Positions 1-6,441 of a stretch of DNA of 28,300 nt are shown here, in pieces; the stretch's first letter is position 1; each line of letters starts with the position of its first letter. The position numbers and the translations under genes were made by a program. Source of the DNA: Thermoplasmata archaeon (GTDB lineage: Archaea > Thermoplasmatota > DTKX01 > GCA-020343715); contig CP070808.1 in NCBI GenBank assembly GCA_020343715.1, positions 1,060,549 to 1,088,848 on the forward strand. Reading direction: 5' to 3'. The notes below the pieces were generated by a model. It worked only from the letters and a program-made list of their open reading frames with translations, did not search any database and was not told the origin of the DNA.

Positions 1-1
1 A

Positions 2-862
2 GAGGGATCCGCGATGGCGGACGCCTTGGGGCCTGACCGGGTTGTCCTGGGCGTGATCGAGGGCGAGGAGGCCGGTGCCGGCCTCATGGAGGAGCTGTAC
101 CGCCCCTTCAGCGCTCCCGTCCTCTTCACGTCCCTGGAGGGTGCTGAGCTGGTCAAGCTGGCCTCGAACGCCCTGCTGGCCATCAAGGTCGCCTTCGCCA
201 ACGAGGTGGCGAACGTGGCGGCCTCCGTGGGCGCCGACGGCTACCAGGTGCTCGAGGGCGTGGGGATGGACCACAGGTTGGGTCCCCACTTCCTGAGGGC
301 GGGGGCGGGCTTCGGCGGCTCGTGCTTCCCCAAGGACCTGCGTGCCCTGGTGGGGTTCGCCGATTCGCTGGGGACCCCCGCCCTGATGCCCGCGGCCGCA
401 CTGGAGCAGAACAGGGTCCAACCCGGGGTGATCGCCGCAATGGCCCGTCTCGCCCTGGGAGGCGACGTCGCTGGACGCAGGGTTACCCTCCTGGGCCTGG
501 CGTTCAAACCCGACACCGACGATGTGCGGGAGACCAGGGCCCTTCCCATATACAGGCAGCTGGTCGAGTGGGGGGCGCACGTGGTCGTACACGACCCCCA
601 AGCGTCGGCGAACTTCGTGGCCCTGGCAGAGGAGGAGGGCCTGCCGCCGCCCCAAGTGGAGAAGGACCTGGACATGGCGCTGTCCGGTTCAGAACTGGCG
701 GTGGTCCAGACGGAATGGGCAGAGTACCGGACCTTGGAGCCGGGCCGTATCGTCTCGGCGATGGCGAGACCCGTGGTGGTCGATGCCAGGCGTGCCCTCG
801 ACCCCGAGGAGATGGAGAGGGGCGGGGTGACCTACCTGGGGGTCGGACTCCCGCAACCGTGA
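2..862 (+). CDS. UDP-glucose/GDP-mannose dehydrogenase family protein, C-terminal part (5' end outside window)
   Basis: NAD-dependent nucleotide-sugar dehydrogenase that oxidises the C6 hydroxyl of a UDP- or GDP-sugar to a uronate for surface polysaccharide or glycan synthesis. The reading frame is open to the window edge and the first codons read EGSA, matching the (R)EGSA segment that precedes the central domain in this family. The ATG at 14 is therefore internal and the N-terminal Rossmann domain lies upstream. The visible 286 residues hold the central helical domain (ELVKLASNALLAIKVAFANE), the catalytic cysteine in GFGGSCFPKD (codon 323-325) and the C-terminal UDP-binding domain (LGLAFKPDTDDVRET). 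It converges with the roadblock gene across 13 nt. Family assignment is secure. The exact substrate (UDP-glucose, UDP-ManNAc or GDP-mannose) cannot be decided from this fragment. Confidence 0.93.
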   Translation, partial: EGSAMADALGPDRVVLGVIEGEEAGAGLMEELYRPFSAPVLFTSLEGAELVKLASNALLAIKVAFANEVANVAASVGADGYQVLEGVGMDHRLGPHFLRAGAGFGGSCFPKDLRALVGFADSLGTPALMPAAALEQNRVQPGVIAAMARLALGGDVAGRRVTLLGLAFKPDTDDVRETRALPIYRQLVEWGAHVVVHDPQASANFVALAEEEGLPPPQVEKDLDMALSGSELAVVQTEWAEYRTLEPGRIVSAMARPVVVDARRALDPEEMERGGVTYLGVGLPQP

Positions 863-878
863 GGATGGGACGTTCTCA
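860..878. terminator. Possible bidirectional hairpin at a convergent gene junction
   Basis: TGAGGA (860-865) can pair with TTCTCA (873-878), with one G-T wobble and a 7-nt loop. The arms include the stop codons of both convergent genes. Two facing TGA stops pair automatically, so only three of the six pairs are informative. No T-tract is seen. Confidence 0.2.
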
Positions 879-1244
879 GGAAAGCACGTCGTGCAGGGTG
901 GATGCCGTGTCCATGATCCCAGGGATCATACCGCCGACCTCGACCATCCGGTCCATCACGACGACGAGGATGTGCTTGTCATCTATGGCCGTCGTCATGA
1001 TGTAGTGCTCGTCGGCGACGATTATCACCGTCTGGGTGCGCTCCTCCTCCACCGACTCCATCACCAGCTCGCCGATGCCCTGCATGAACGCAGTGCGGAG
1101 GGCCAGGACGTCCAGGTCGACGTGGGAGGGCAGGTCGGAGGCGATGGGCTGCCCCTCCCTGCTGATCACCGTGGATGCGACGACCCCGTTGGTGCCCCGT
1201 AGGTCCCTGAGGAGGTCGTGTAGTTCCCCGGCCTGGGCAGCCAT
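876..1244 (-). CDS. Roadblock/LC7 (MglB-like) domain protein
   Basis: Small 122-aa protein that is essentially one roadblock/LC7 domain. The pattern is an N-terminal helix (ELHDLLRDLRGTNGV), a strand carrying the EGQPIASDL turn, a long helix, then paired strands (TQTVIIVADEHYIMTT, DKHILVVVMDR) and a C-terminal helix. Members of this family dimerise and bind or regulate Ras-like GTPases; bacterial MglB is the GAP for MglA. The open frame runs to 1460, but that extension is arginine-rich out-of-frame sequence over the preceding V4R gene. The ATG at 1244 follows a GGGGTG ribosome site and leaves 29 nt after the upstream stop. A GTG at 1256 is a less likely alternative. It is the last gene of the GTPase operon, which suggests it acts on that GTPase (inference). 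Confidence 0.85.
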   Translation of the reverse strand: MAAQAGELHDLLRDLRGTNGVVASTVISREGQPIASDLPSHVDLDVLALRTAFMQGIGELVMESVEEERTQTVIIVADEHYIMTTAIDDKHILVVVMDRMVEVGGMIPGIMDTASTLHDVLS

Positions 1245-1273
1245 GATGTGCGACACCCCACGACCCGGTAACG

Positions 1274-1753
1274 TCACGGCTCCCGGGGGATCAGCTCGAA
1301 GTCGCAGACGGTCTCTCCGGCGGACACGCACTGGGTCTCGGTGCAGTTGTACCTTCTGTCGGTGAGGGCCGACGTGGTGCCCGCCAGGTAACCCCTGGTC
1401 AGGTCGCAAGAGGTGCTGCCGGTCTGTCCCATGGCGAGGGCCTCGGTGGAGCCGTCGCACTCCACGTGGAGCTTCCCCCCTGGCATCTCGGTCACGATGA
1501 TGCGTCCCAGTCCCATCTCGATCCAGAGGGAGGTGAGGGTCTCAGGGAGGGTCAGGTCGCCGTTGACCTCTATGTTTATCTTCCTGGTGACGGCCTCGCC
1601 GCTGGCGAACCCGATCTTGAACAGGATGGCCCGGGCCGCGTCGGGTCCGGCCAGCTCCTGGAACTCATCGTGGAGGCTCTTGAGGATCTGTGTAGGCATG
1701 ATGAAGAAGGCTGCCTGTATGTTGGCATCTTCCGCTTCTGCCCCGACCCCCAT
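1274..1753 (-). CDS. Stand-alone V4R (4-vinyl reductase-like) domain protein
   Basis: A 159-aa protein that is almost entirely one V4R domain, a small-molecule-binding fold shared with the eukaryotic TRAPP subunit Bet3. The start (AAFFIMP..ILKSLHDE) and the signature CDLTRGYLAG with further cysteines (C116, C137, C142, C150) are clear. It aligns along its length with the N-terminal half of the next gene upstream (AFFIMP, LKSL.DE, GLGRI, TRGYL.G), so the two are tandem paralogues. C116, C142 and C150 are shared; C137 is extra. The ATG at 1753 lies 3 nt after the preceding stop, with GGGAGG just upstream. No DNA-binding or membrane segment is present. Likely a sensor or GTPase-regulator subunit, possibly a heterodimer partner of its neighbour (inference). 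Confidence 0.85.
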   Translation of the reverse strand: MGVGAEAEDANIQAAFFIMPTQILKSLHDEFQELAGPDAARAILFKIGFASGEAVTRKINIEVNGDLTLPETLTSLWIEMGLGRIIVTEMPGGKLHVECDGSTEALAMGQTGSTSCDLTRGYLAGTTSALTDRRYNCTETQCVSAGETVCDFELIPREP

Positions 1754-1756
1754 GGC

Positions 1757-2785
1757 TCAGCCTCCCTCTTCGATGTTGAGCGGCTCCATCTCACGCTCGA
1801 TGAGCTTCAGGTCCTTGTCGCTGAGGGTCTCGGGGCTGATGGTGGCGATGAGGATGGAATCGTAGATCGCTATCTGGTCCCTCACCAGCTGCAGGAACTT
1901 GAGGGCCGAGTGGTAGTTGTTCTGCACGATGAGGTACTCAAGGCCGGAGATCATGACAGTAGCCTTCTCGGCCTTCTTGAGGAAGTCCTCGATCTTGTGG
2001 TACAGCTTGCCCAGCTGCACCGGCTCCACGGCGAACTCCTGCTCGGCATTTGACAGCCAGAGGACCGGGGTGGTCGTGAGGTTGTACGTCCTCCTGACCT
2101 TGGTGGGGAAGTCCCGGGTTATGCAAAGACCCTGGTTGCCCTTGGTGAGCTCGTCGACGAACAGCTTGTAGGCGGCGTCGGGGTCCTCGTCCTCCACCAG
2201 GTAGGCCAGTCCCCTCTCCAGGTGCATCCCCATGATGGATTCCTCGGGGGTCACCTCCACCGCGGCCGCCGACTCCTGGACGGGCTTGAAGTACTCGGTG
2301 CCCATGGTTATGATGAAGCACGTCTCCGACCAGTCATCGGAGCATTGTAACTCGTCCACGTTGTACTCGATCCCCGAGAGGCCCATGGCCATGCCCGATA
2401 GGTATCCGCGGGTGAAGTGGCACTTGGGCTCCTGGGGCTTGCCCAGGGCCAGGCTCTCGACCGACTCGTGGAACCGGACCTTGATGTGCTCGTCGGACAC
2501 CTCCTCGACGCTGATCCTCCCCAGGCCGACCCCTGCCCACAGGGCCGGGATGGTATCGGCGATCTCCTCCATGGAGTCGCACTTCATGCCCATCCGGGTG
2601 ATCATGCCCTCGCCGCACCTGATGCCGTAACGATATAGCATGTCGTTTGCCAGGGTCTCCCCGCCCTGGATCTCGATCTCGTCTCGGAGGCTCTTCAGGG
2701 CGTGGCCAGGCATGATGAAGAAGGCCATCTGGAGGGGGTCCTCGCCCGAATCCTCCTCCACCACAAGCAGCTCCTCGTCGTCCAT
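1757..2785 (-). CDS. V4R domain-DUF835 fusion protein
   Basis: A 342-aa cytoplasmic protein with an acidic N-terminus, a V4R domain at about residues 18-165 (AFFIMPGHALKSL, GLGRISVEEV, CHFTRGYLSG; cysteines 122, 148 and 156), and a C-terminal DUF835 domain at about 188-330 (GLCITRDFP, TPVLWLSN, ISGLEYLIVQNN, LKLIEREMEP). DUF835 is an archaeal domain with a P-loop-like alpha/beta pattern but no Walker A motif, and it often follows sensor domains in archaeal regulators. No transmembrane segment is seen. The start at 2785 has GGGGGAAGG immediately upstream and lies 11 nt after the GTPase stop, so the genes are surely co-transcribed. The role is unknown. Context suggests a ligand sensor that reports to, or is read by, the GTPase. 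Confidence 0.85.
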   Translation of the reverse strand: MDDEELLVVEEDSGEDPLQMAFFIMPGHALKSLRDEIEIQGGETLANDMLYRYGIRCGEGMITRMGMKCDSMEEIADTIPALWAGVGLGRISVEEVSDEHIKVRFHESVESLALGKPQEPKCHFTRGYLSGMAMGLSGIEYNVDELQCSDDWSETCFIITMGTEYFKPVQESAAAVEVTPEESIMGMHLERGLAYLVEDEDPDAAYKLFVDELTKGNQGLCITRDFPTKVRRTYNLTTTPVLWLSNAEQEFAVEPVQLGKLYHKIEDFLKKAEKATVMISGLEYLIVQNNYHSALKFLQLVRDQIAIYDSILIATISPETLSDKDLKLIEREMEPLNIEEGG

Positions 2786-2796
2786 TTCCTTCCCCC

Positions 2797-3354
2797 CTAG
2801 ATCGCGTTGATCTTCTTGAAGAACGAGTACGTCAGGATGTTCCCCAGCTCGAGGAACGATTTTTCCACATTCTCACCGGTCTTCGCCGAGGTGAAGTACA
2901 GGCGGGCGTTGTACTTGTCGGCGATGGCCTGGGCCTCGGTCAGGTCGAAGGCGTCCCTGTCGACCAGGTCGACCTTGTTGATGAGGAAGACCAGGGGTAC
3001 GTTCCCCACCGTCTTTTGGAAGCCCACGGCCCACTCCTCCAGGCTCTTGACGGTCGCGGGTCGGGTGGCGTCGGACACCACCAGCCCTCCCTCGGCCCCC
3101 TGGTAGTACACAGGGTGCAGGCGGGAGTACTCCTTCTGGCCCAATATGTCCCATATCAGCAGCGAGATCCGGACCTTCATGTCCTGGGAAGGGTGCTTGA
3201 ACACCAGCGACTTCTTGGTCACCTTCGTGCCGATGGTGGTGATGTACTTGTCGTCGAAGCTGCTGTAGACGTAACGCCTGATAAGCGAGGTCTTTCCAAC
3301 TGCTGCATCCCCCAACAAGCAAATCTTCTTGATAAGTTCCTTTGTCTCGGTCAT
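2797..3354 (-). CDS. Rab/Ras-like small GTPase
   Basis: A 185-aa single-domain small GTPase. From the ATG at 3354 the motifs are P-loop GDAAVGKTS (15-23), a Rab-like switch I (YITTIGT, T40), G3 WDILGQ (68-73), G4 NKVD (126-129) and G5 TSAK (155-158). WDILGQ replaces the usual WDTAGQ, but the Gln needed for hydrolysis is kept. There is no C-terminal prenylation cysteine, since the protein ends KKINAI. The frame opens at 3384, but the ATG at 3354 has GGTGGG directly upstream and removes ten non-conserved residues. It heads the operon with two V4R proteins and a roadblock protein, so a regulated molecular switch is likely. The effector is not identifiable. Confidence 0.92.
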   Translation of the reverse strand: MTETKELIKKICLLGDAAVGKTSLIRRYVYSSFDDKYITTIGTKVTKKSLVFKHPSQDMKVRISLLIWDILGQKEYSRLHPVYYQGAEGGLVVSDATRPATVKSLEEWAVGFQKTVGNVPLVFLINKVDLVDRDAFDLTEAQAIADKYNARLYFTSAKTGENVEKSFLELGNILTYSFFKKINAI

Positions 3355-3379
3355 GCCCACCGGCGCATGTATTGACCCA

Positions 3380-3393
3380 TGCATACATTAATG
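3380..3393 (-). promoter_or_regulatory. TATA-like element upstream of the GTPase operon
   Basis: On the minus strand an AT-rich stretch (ATTAATGTATG) lies about 30 nt upstream of the chosen ATG at 3354. Transcription would start near 3362, leaving a very short leader that holds the GGTGG ribosome site. Another AT-rich minus-strand candidate lies at about 3537-3551. Confidence 0.35.
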
Positions 3394-3572
3394 TTCCCAG
3401 CGCGCTCCCGAGGGAGCCAGTGTACCCACGACGCCATCGTGCCACGGCTGTCGGATCGCCGATGAAACGCCGGGAACACGTGAGAAAAGGTTCGTGATTG
3501 CGACCGTAAGTCTCCCGAAATCGCACGTGTCCGTAATAAAAATTGTAAATCCGAAAAATCCAATCGTGTTCG

Positions 3573-3587
3573 GGAAATATTATATAC
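3573..3587 (+). promoter_or_regulatory. Strong BRE/TATA promoter element
   Basis: GGAAATATTATATAC, a purine-rich BRE-like run followed by the clearest TATA box in the window, lies inside a locally AT-rich stretch (about 3530-3590). The predicted start of transcription is near 3609, some 230 nt before the first plausible start codon of the downstream gene. Confidence 0.55.
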
Positions 3588-3608
3588 GATATGCGACCAG
3601 GAATAGTA

Positions 3609-3841
3609 TGTAGGAAGCAGCGGGCCAGGCACAGTTGTTGTTGTTAGTGATCTTCTTTTGACTCCCTAACATCCTAACCGCCTCCCCCCCCCACCTCATA
3701 GTGCCCCCCGCTGCCTCCGACCCCTACTCCTCCAGACGGGGCGCTGGCACCTGGAGCTGGGAACCAAACATTTTTCACCGTCTTTGGCCATTGGTCCAGA
3801 ACGTGGAGCCTGCTGGCATAGGACCCGGGCCCCTGGATGGG
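3609..3841 (+). other. Long structured 5' leader or unrecognised small RNA
   Basis: No convincing coding sequence is present between the predicted start of transcription and the ATG at 3842. The region can form three stems. Stem I pairs 3613-3624 with 3707-3718 (11 of 12 pairs) and 3628-3632 with 3701-3705 (5 of 5), closing a loop of about 70 nt that has a small GTTAG/CTAAC hairpin. Stem II pairs CTCCAG (3730-3735) with CTGGAG (3751-3756). Stem III pairs CTGG+ACCAA (3757-3767, GA bulge) with TTGGT+CCAG (3791-3799) and directly abuts stem II. I do not recognise it as SRP RNA, RNase P RNA, a tRNA or a known riboswitch. The rest of the intergenic region (3385-3572) shows nothing beyond AT-rich sequence. 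Confidence 0.4.
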
Positions 3842-5581
3842 ATGCGCACCGCGCGGCGTTACCGCACGACTTCGATGCTCGCCGCCCTGATGCTCCTAGC
3901 CTTGGTGCTGACGGCTTGCGCGCCCGTCCTCGCCGACCCCGTCGCCGAGGCGGGGCCGGACATAAGGGACTTCACGGGAAGGCCCGTCGTGTTCGAGGGC
4001 TTCGGGACGCCGGACACCAGCCAGAGGATAATCCTCTATGAGTGGGACTTCGATGGCGACGGCGTTTACGACTGGAACTCCACCAAGACGGGGATGTGCA
4101 CCAACCGCTTCTGGGAGGTTGGCGTCTACAACGCCAGCCTGAGGGTGACCCAGTTCGACGTTAACCAGAGCAGGCTGCTCACGGACACCGACACCGTGAC
4201 AGTCACCATCGAGTCGGGGAAACCAGTGGGCCAGGCCAGCTCATCGACCACCGCCGAGATAGACCGGCCCCACCGGTTCACCGCGGAGTACTACGACCTG
4301 GACGGCGGCATCCTGGAGTACGAGTGGCGCATCGATGGTGTCATGGTCTCCACCGAGGAGACATTCCGTCACACCTTCGAGGAGCTGGGGAAGTTCAACG
4401 TGTCCCTCCACGTGACCGATGACGAGGATGAGTTCGTGTCCACCGACTTCATCGTCGAGGTGGTCGAGGAGGTCGACGAGTCGCAGGACTTCCTCCAGCA
4501 ATACATGATATTCGTCATCGCCATCGCCATGGCCGTCGTTGGCGTCATCGCCTACATCGCCATCCTCAGGGGCCACAAGAGGAAGCACCTGGACACCTAC
4601 GCTGACCTGGCCGAGGACACCTCGCCCATCGTCCCCGAGGCCAGCCTCACCGAGGACCGGGCGGAGCCCGTGGCCCGAGCGAAACCGAGGATCGTCAGGC
4701 CCGAGCGCTCCGTCCCCTCCGACACCGGGAAGAGCAAGGAGGACGCCGTCCCCGGGGCGCCCCCCCGGTTGCCCTGCTCCGAGTGCGGCACACCCCTGTC
4801 GGCCGAGGGCACTTGCCCCTTCTGCACGGCCAACGAGGAGATCGACGAGGTGGAGAAGTCCATCAGGGAGCTCCAAGAGGACGGGTTCATCCTGGCGAAG
4901 GCCGACGAGGAGCTAGAGACGGCCAAGACCGAGCTGCACGTGAAGAACTTCGAGAAGGTGGACGAGTCCCTCGCCAACGCCCGGGAGCTGCTGGCCGTGG
5001 CCATGAGGGACCACGAGCGGTGCCTGACCCTCATGGCCCTCGTCGACGAGCTGATCATGGAGGCCGAGGAGAGGGACCTGGACGTGACCAAGGCCAACAA
5101 CCTCCAGAAGCTGTCGAAGTCCTTCATGAAGTCGGGCAAGTACCCGAAGGCCATCTACTACGCGGAGCGGAGCCGTGACTACCTGCTGGAGACGCTGGAG
5201 CCCTTCGACCTCGACCTCTATTTCTGCGAGCACTGCAAGTCGGAGGTGGCCGAGGAGGACGACGTCTGCCCCAGCTGCGACCAGGACATCGAGAGCGGTC
5301 TCATCAGGCGGGCAAAGCGGGAGTTGGCGGAGCTGAAGCGGCGCTTCGAGGGCATCTCCCGGGACCACGAGCGGCACACGCCCATAGCCGCCGAGCTGGA
5401 GAAGGCGGACGAGCACGTCGACAGCCGGTCCGCCTCGGCCGCCAAGGAGAGCATCGCCAAGGCCAGGTCGATGCTGGACGATGTGGGGACGGAGGAGGAC
5501 GCCGAGGCGGCGGAGGGCGATGAGGGAACCTCCACCGACGAGGGACCCCCCGAGGGGGAGGACCCCGAGACCGGCTCGTAA
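3842..5581 (+). CDS. Membrane-anchored PKD-domain protein with two cytoplasmic zinc ribbons
   Basis: A 579-aa type I membrane protein. The ATG at 3842 begins a signal peptide (MRTARRYRTTSMLAALMLLA, then APVLA|DP as likely cleavage; LTAC also resembles a lipobox). Two PKD/Ig-like domains follow (about 30-130, with the EWDFDGDGVYDW motif, and about 130-210, EYEWRIDG). One transmembrane helix is at about 219-242, followed by a basic stop-transfer stretch. The cytoplasmic part has a low-complexity linker, zinc ribbon 1 (CSEC...CPFC from C312), a long charged helical region, zinc ribbon 2 (CEHC...CPSC from C462), another helical segment and an acidic tail. The frame opens at a GTG at 3701, but that extension would bury the signal peptide behind 47 residues. 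The pairing of outside PKD domains with inside zinc ribbons suggests a receptor or scaffold. Function unknown. Confidence 0.8.
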   Translation: MRTARRYRTTSMLAALMLLALVLTACAPVLADPVAEAGPDIRDFTGRPVVFEGFGTPDTSQRIILYEWDFDGDGVYDWNSTKTGMCTNRFWEVGVYNASLRVTQFDVNQSRLLTDTDTVTVTIESGKPVGQASSSTTAEIDRPHRFTAEYYDLDGGILEYEWRIDGVMVSTEETFRHTFEELGKFNVSLHVTDDEDEFVSTDFIVEVVEEVDESQDFLQQYMIFVIAIAMAVVGVIAYIAILRGHKRKHLDTYADLAEDTSPIVPEASLTEDRAEPVARAKPRIVRPERSVPSDTGKSKEDAVPGAPPRLPCSECGTPLSAEGTCPFCTANEEIDEVEKSIRELQEDGFILAKADEELETAKTELHVKNFEKVDESLANARELLAVAMRDHERCLTLMALVDELIMEAEERDLDVTKANNLQKLSKSFMKSGKYPKAIYYAERSRDYLLETLEPFDLDLYFCEHCKSEVAEEDDVCPSCDQDIESGLIRRAKRELAELKRRFEGISRDHERHTPIAAELEKADEHVDSRSASAAKESIAKARSMLDDVGTEEDAEAAEGDEGTSTDEGPPEGEDPETGS

Positions 5582-5598
5582 AGCATTCCCCCGCAAAC

Positions 5599-5606
5599 GT
5601 TTTACC
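5599..5606 (+). promoter_or_regulatory. TATA-like box before the 55-aa membrane peptide gene
   Basis: GTTTTACC is centred about 26 nt before the ATG at 5629, the spacing expected if that gene starts as a leaderless transcript. No ribosome-binding site precedes that ATG. Confidence 0.35.
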
Positions 5607-5628
5607 AAAGGGCGACCATGGGCCCGCC

Positions 5629-5796
5629 ATGGTGGACTGGGTGGGCCTGGCCCTCCTCATCGGACTGCTCGCATCGGGCACCTACGTGATACACTCCATG
5701 GAGGTCTCCCGGTCGGTCACGAGGGTCCGCATCGGAGCCGTGGTGAGCATACTGTTCATGCTCGGCTTCCTCTACTGGTACTGGGAGGCGCTCTGA
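5629..5796 (+). CDS. Small two-helix membrane protein (55 aa)
   Basis: ATG at 5629, TGA at 5794-5796. The translation has two hydrophobic helices, VGLALLIGLLASGTYVI (about 5-21) and GAVVSILFMLGFLYWYW (about 36-52), joined by a short basic loop (SRSVTRVR). There are no cysteines. It ends 1 nt before the GTG start of the PqqD-like gene and lies 47 nt after the PKD protein, all on one strand, which supports it as a real gene. No ribosome site is visible; a TATA-like box about 26 nt upstream suggests leaderless translation. I do not recognise a family. It could be a small membrane subunit for the neighbouring PKD protein. A secreted peptide precursor is less likely, because both ends are hydrophobic and there is no leader/core boundary. 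Confidence 0.65.
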   Translation: MVDWVGLALLIGLLASGTYVIHSMEVSRSVTRVRIGAVVSILFMLGFLYWYWEAL

Positions 5797-5797
5797 C

Positions 5798-6268
5798 GTG
5801 AGCAAGATGGTCAAGCGCATGCCGTGGCAACCGGACGAGACCGAGCGGAGGGCTCCCACGCCCATGCGCATCCAGGACCTGCCGCCGGAGCAGCGCCACC
5901 TCCTCCTCCTCAAGCCCAGGAGGAACCCCAACGTCCAGTGGGAGGAGGACGAGGAGACGGGGCTAGTCACACTGATATACCTCAAGAACCTATCGCCCCT
6001 CGAGCAGAGACTGGCGGTGGTCTTCAAACCCGTGCCGGAGCTGAGGAGGCCCTTGGATTCCCCCGGGTCCTTCATCTGGCTCATGTGCGATGGCGAGAAC
6101 AACATCGCCACCATATGCACCGCCGTGGACCAGGCCTACAAGGAGGACATGGAACCCGTCCTGAAGCGGGTCGTGGGATACCTGGAGATCCTGGCCAAGA
6201 GGGGTCTGATAGTCATAGGAGACCTGCCCGATGAAGATGAAGGTGAAGATCGAGAAGAAGGAGCCTAA
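5798..6268 (+). CDS. PqqD-like (RRE-type winged-helix) domain protein
   Basis: A 156-aa protein. The C-terminal half (about 68-145) matches the PqqD fold: RRPLDSPGSFIWLMCDG (compare the family's N-x-T-x-x-I-W-x-L-x-D-G pattern), then NNIATICTAV, and a helix ending in LAKRGLIVIG. In radical-SAM peptide modification systems PqqD-like domains bind the leader peptide of a substrate. Related winged helices also occur in unrelated archaeal proteins. No radical-SAM enzyme is encoded in the window. The N-terminal part is basic and proline-rich. The GTG start at 5798 is chosen because GGGAGG lies 9 nt upstream; ATGs at 5807 and 5819 are too far from it. The acidic C-terminal tail (DEDEGEDREEG) is encoded by the same bases as the basic start of the next gene. 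Partner unknown. Confidence 0.72.
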   Translation: MSKMVKRMPWQPDETERRAPTPMRIQDLPPEQRHLLLLKPRRNPNVQWEEDEETGLVTLIYLKNLSPLEQRLAVVFKPVPELRRPLDSPGSFIWLMCDGENNIATICTAVDQAYKEDMEPVLKRVVGYLEILAKRGLIVIGDLPDEDEGEDREEGA

Positions 6269-6440
6269 GGAGGTCATCACCACCCTGGTGTGTCCACACT
6301 GCCGGGGCACGAACCTGACGTGGGTCGGAGGCTACATCACCGGCCAGAAGTACCACTGCACCGACTGCCACTACCGGGGTGCCTTCGTGCTGGAGCGCAA
6401 GGTGGTCGTGGACGAGGACGAGCAGGTGGAGGAGCTGTGA
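6231..6440 (+). CDS. Small zinc-ribbon protein A
   Basis: A 69-aa protein with one four-cysteine zinc ribbon (CPHC, then CTDC) between a lysine-rich start and an acidic end (VVVDEDEQVEEL). The ATG at 6231 lies inside the PqqD-like gene and overlaps it by 38 nt in another frame; GGAG sits about 9 nt upstream. The ATG at 6237 is a possible alternative. It is a tandem paralogue of the next gene, with the same C-x2-C spacing, a similar inter-knuckle length and GY/HY before an aromatic or aliphatic strand. Such proteins bind nucleic acid or act as small adaptors; nothing here decides which. Confidence 0.8.
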   Translation: MKMKVKIEKKEPKEVITTLVCPHCRGTNLTWVGGYITGQKYHCTDCHYRGAFVLERKVVVDEDEQVEEL

Positions 6441-6441
6441 A

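Noticed and set aside
14..16. ATG 14 as the true start of the UDP-sugar dehydrogenase
   Set aside because: The in-frame codons before it read EGSA, a conserved family segment, and the Rossmann domain would be missing.
3701..3841. N-terminal extension of the PKD protein from GTG 3701
   Set aside because: It would place 47 non-conserved residues before a typical signal peptide and lies inside the predicted RNA stem. ATG 3842 is preferred.
3609..3841. SRP RNA or RNase P RNA
   Set aside because: GGAAGCAGC recalls part of the SRP RNA tip, but the surrounding symmetric loop and GNAR tetraloop are absent, and no RNase P core sequences are seen.
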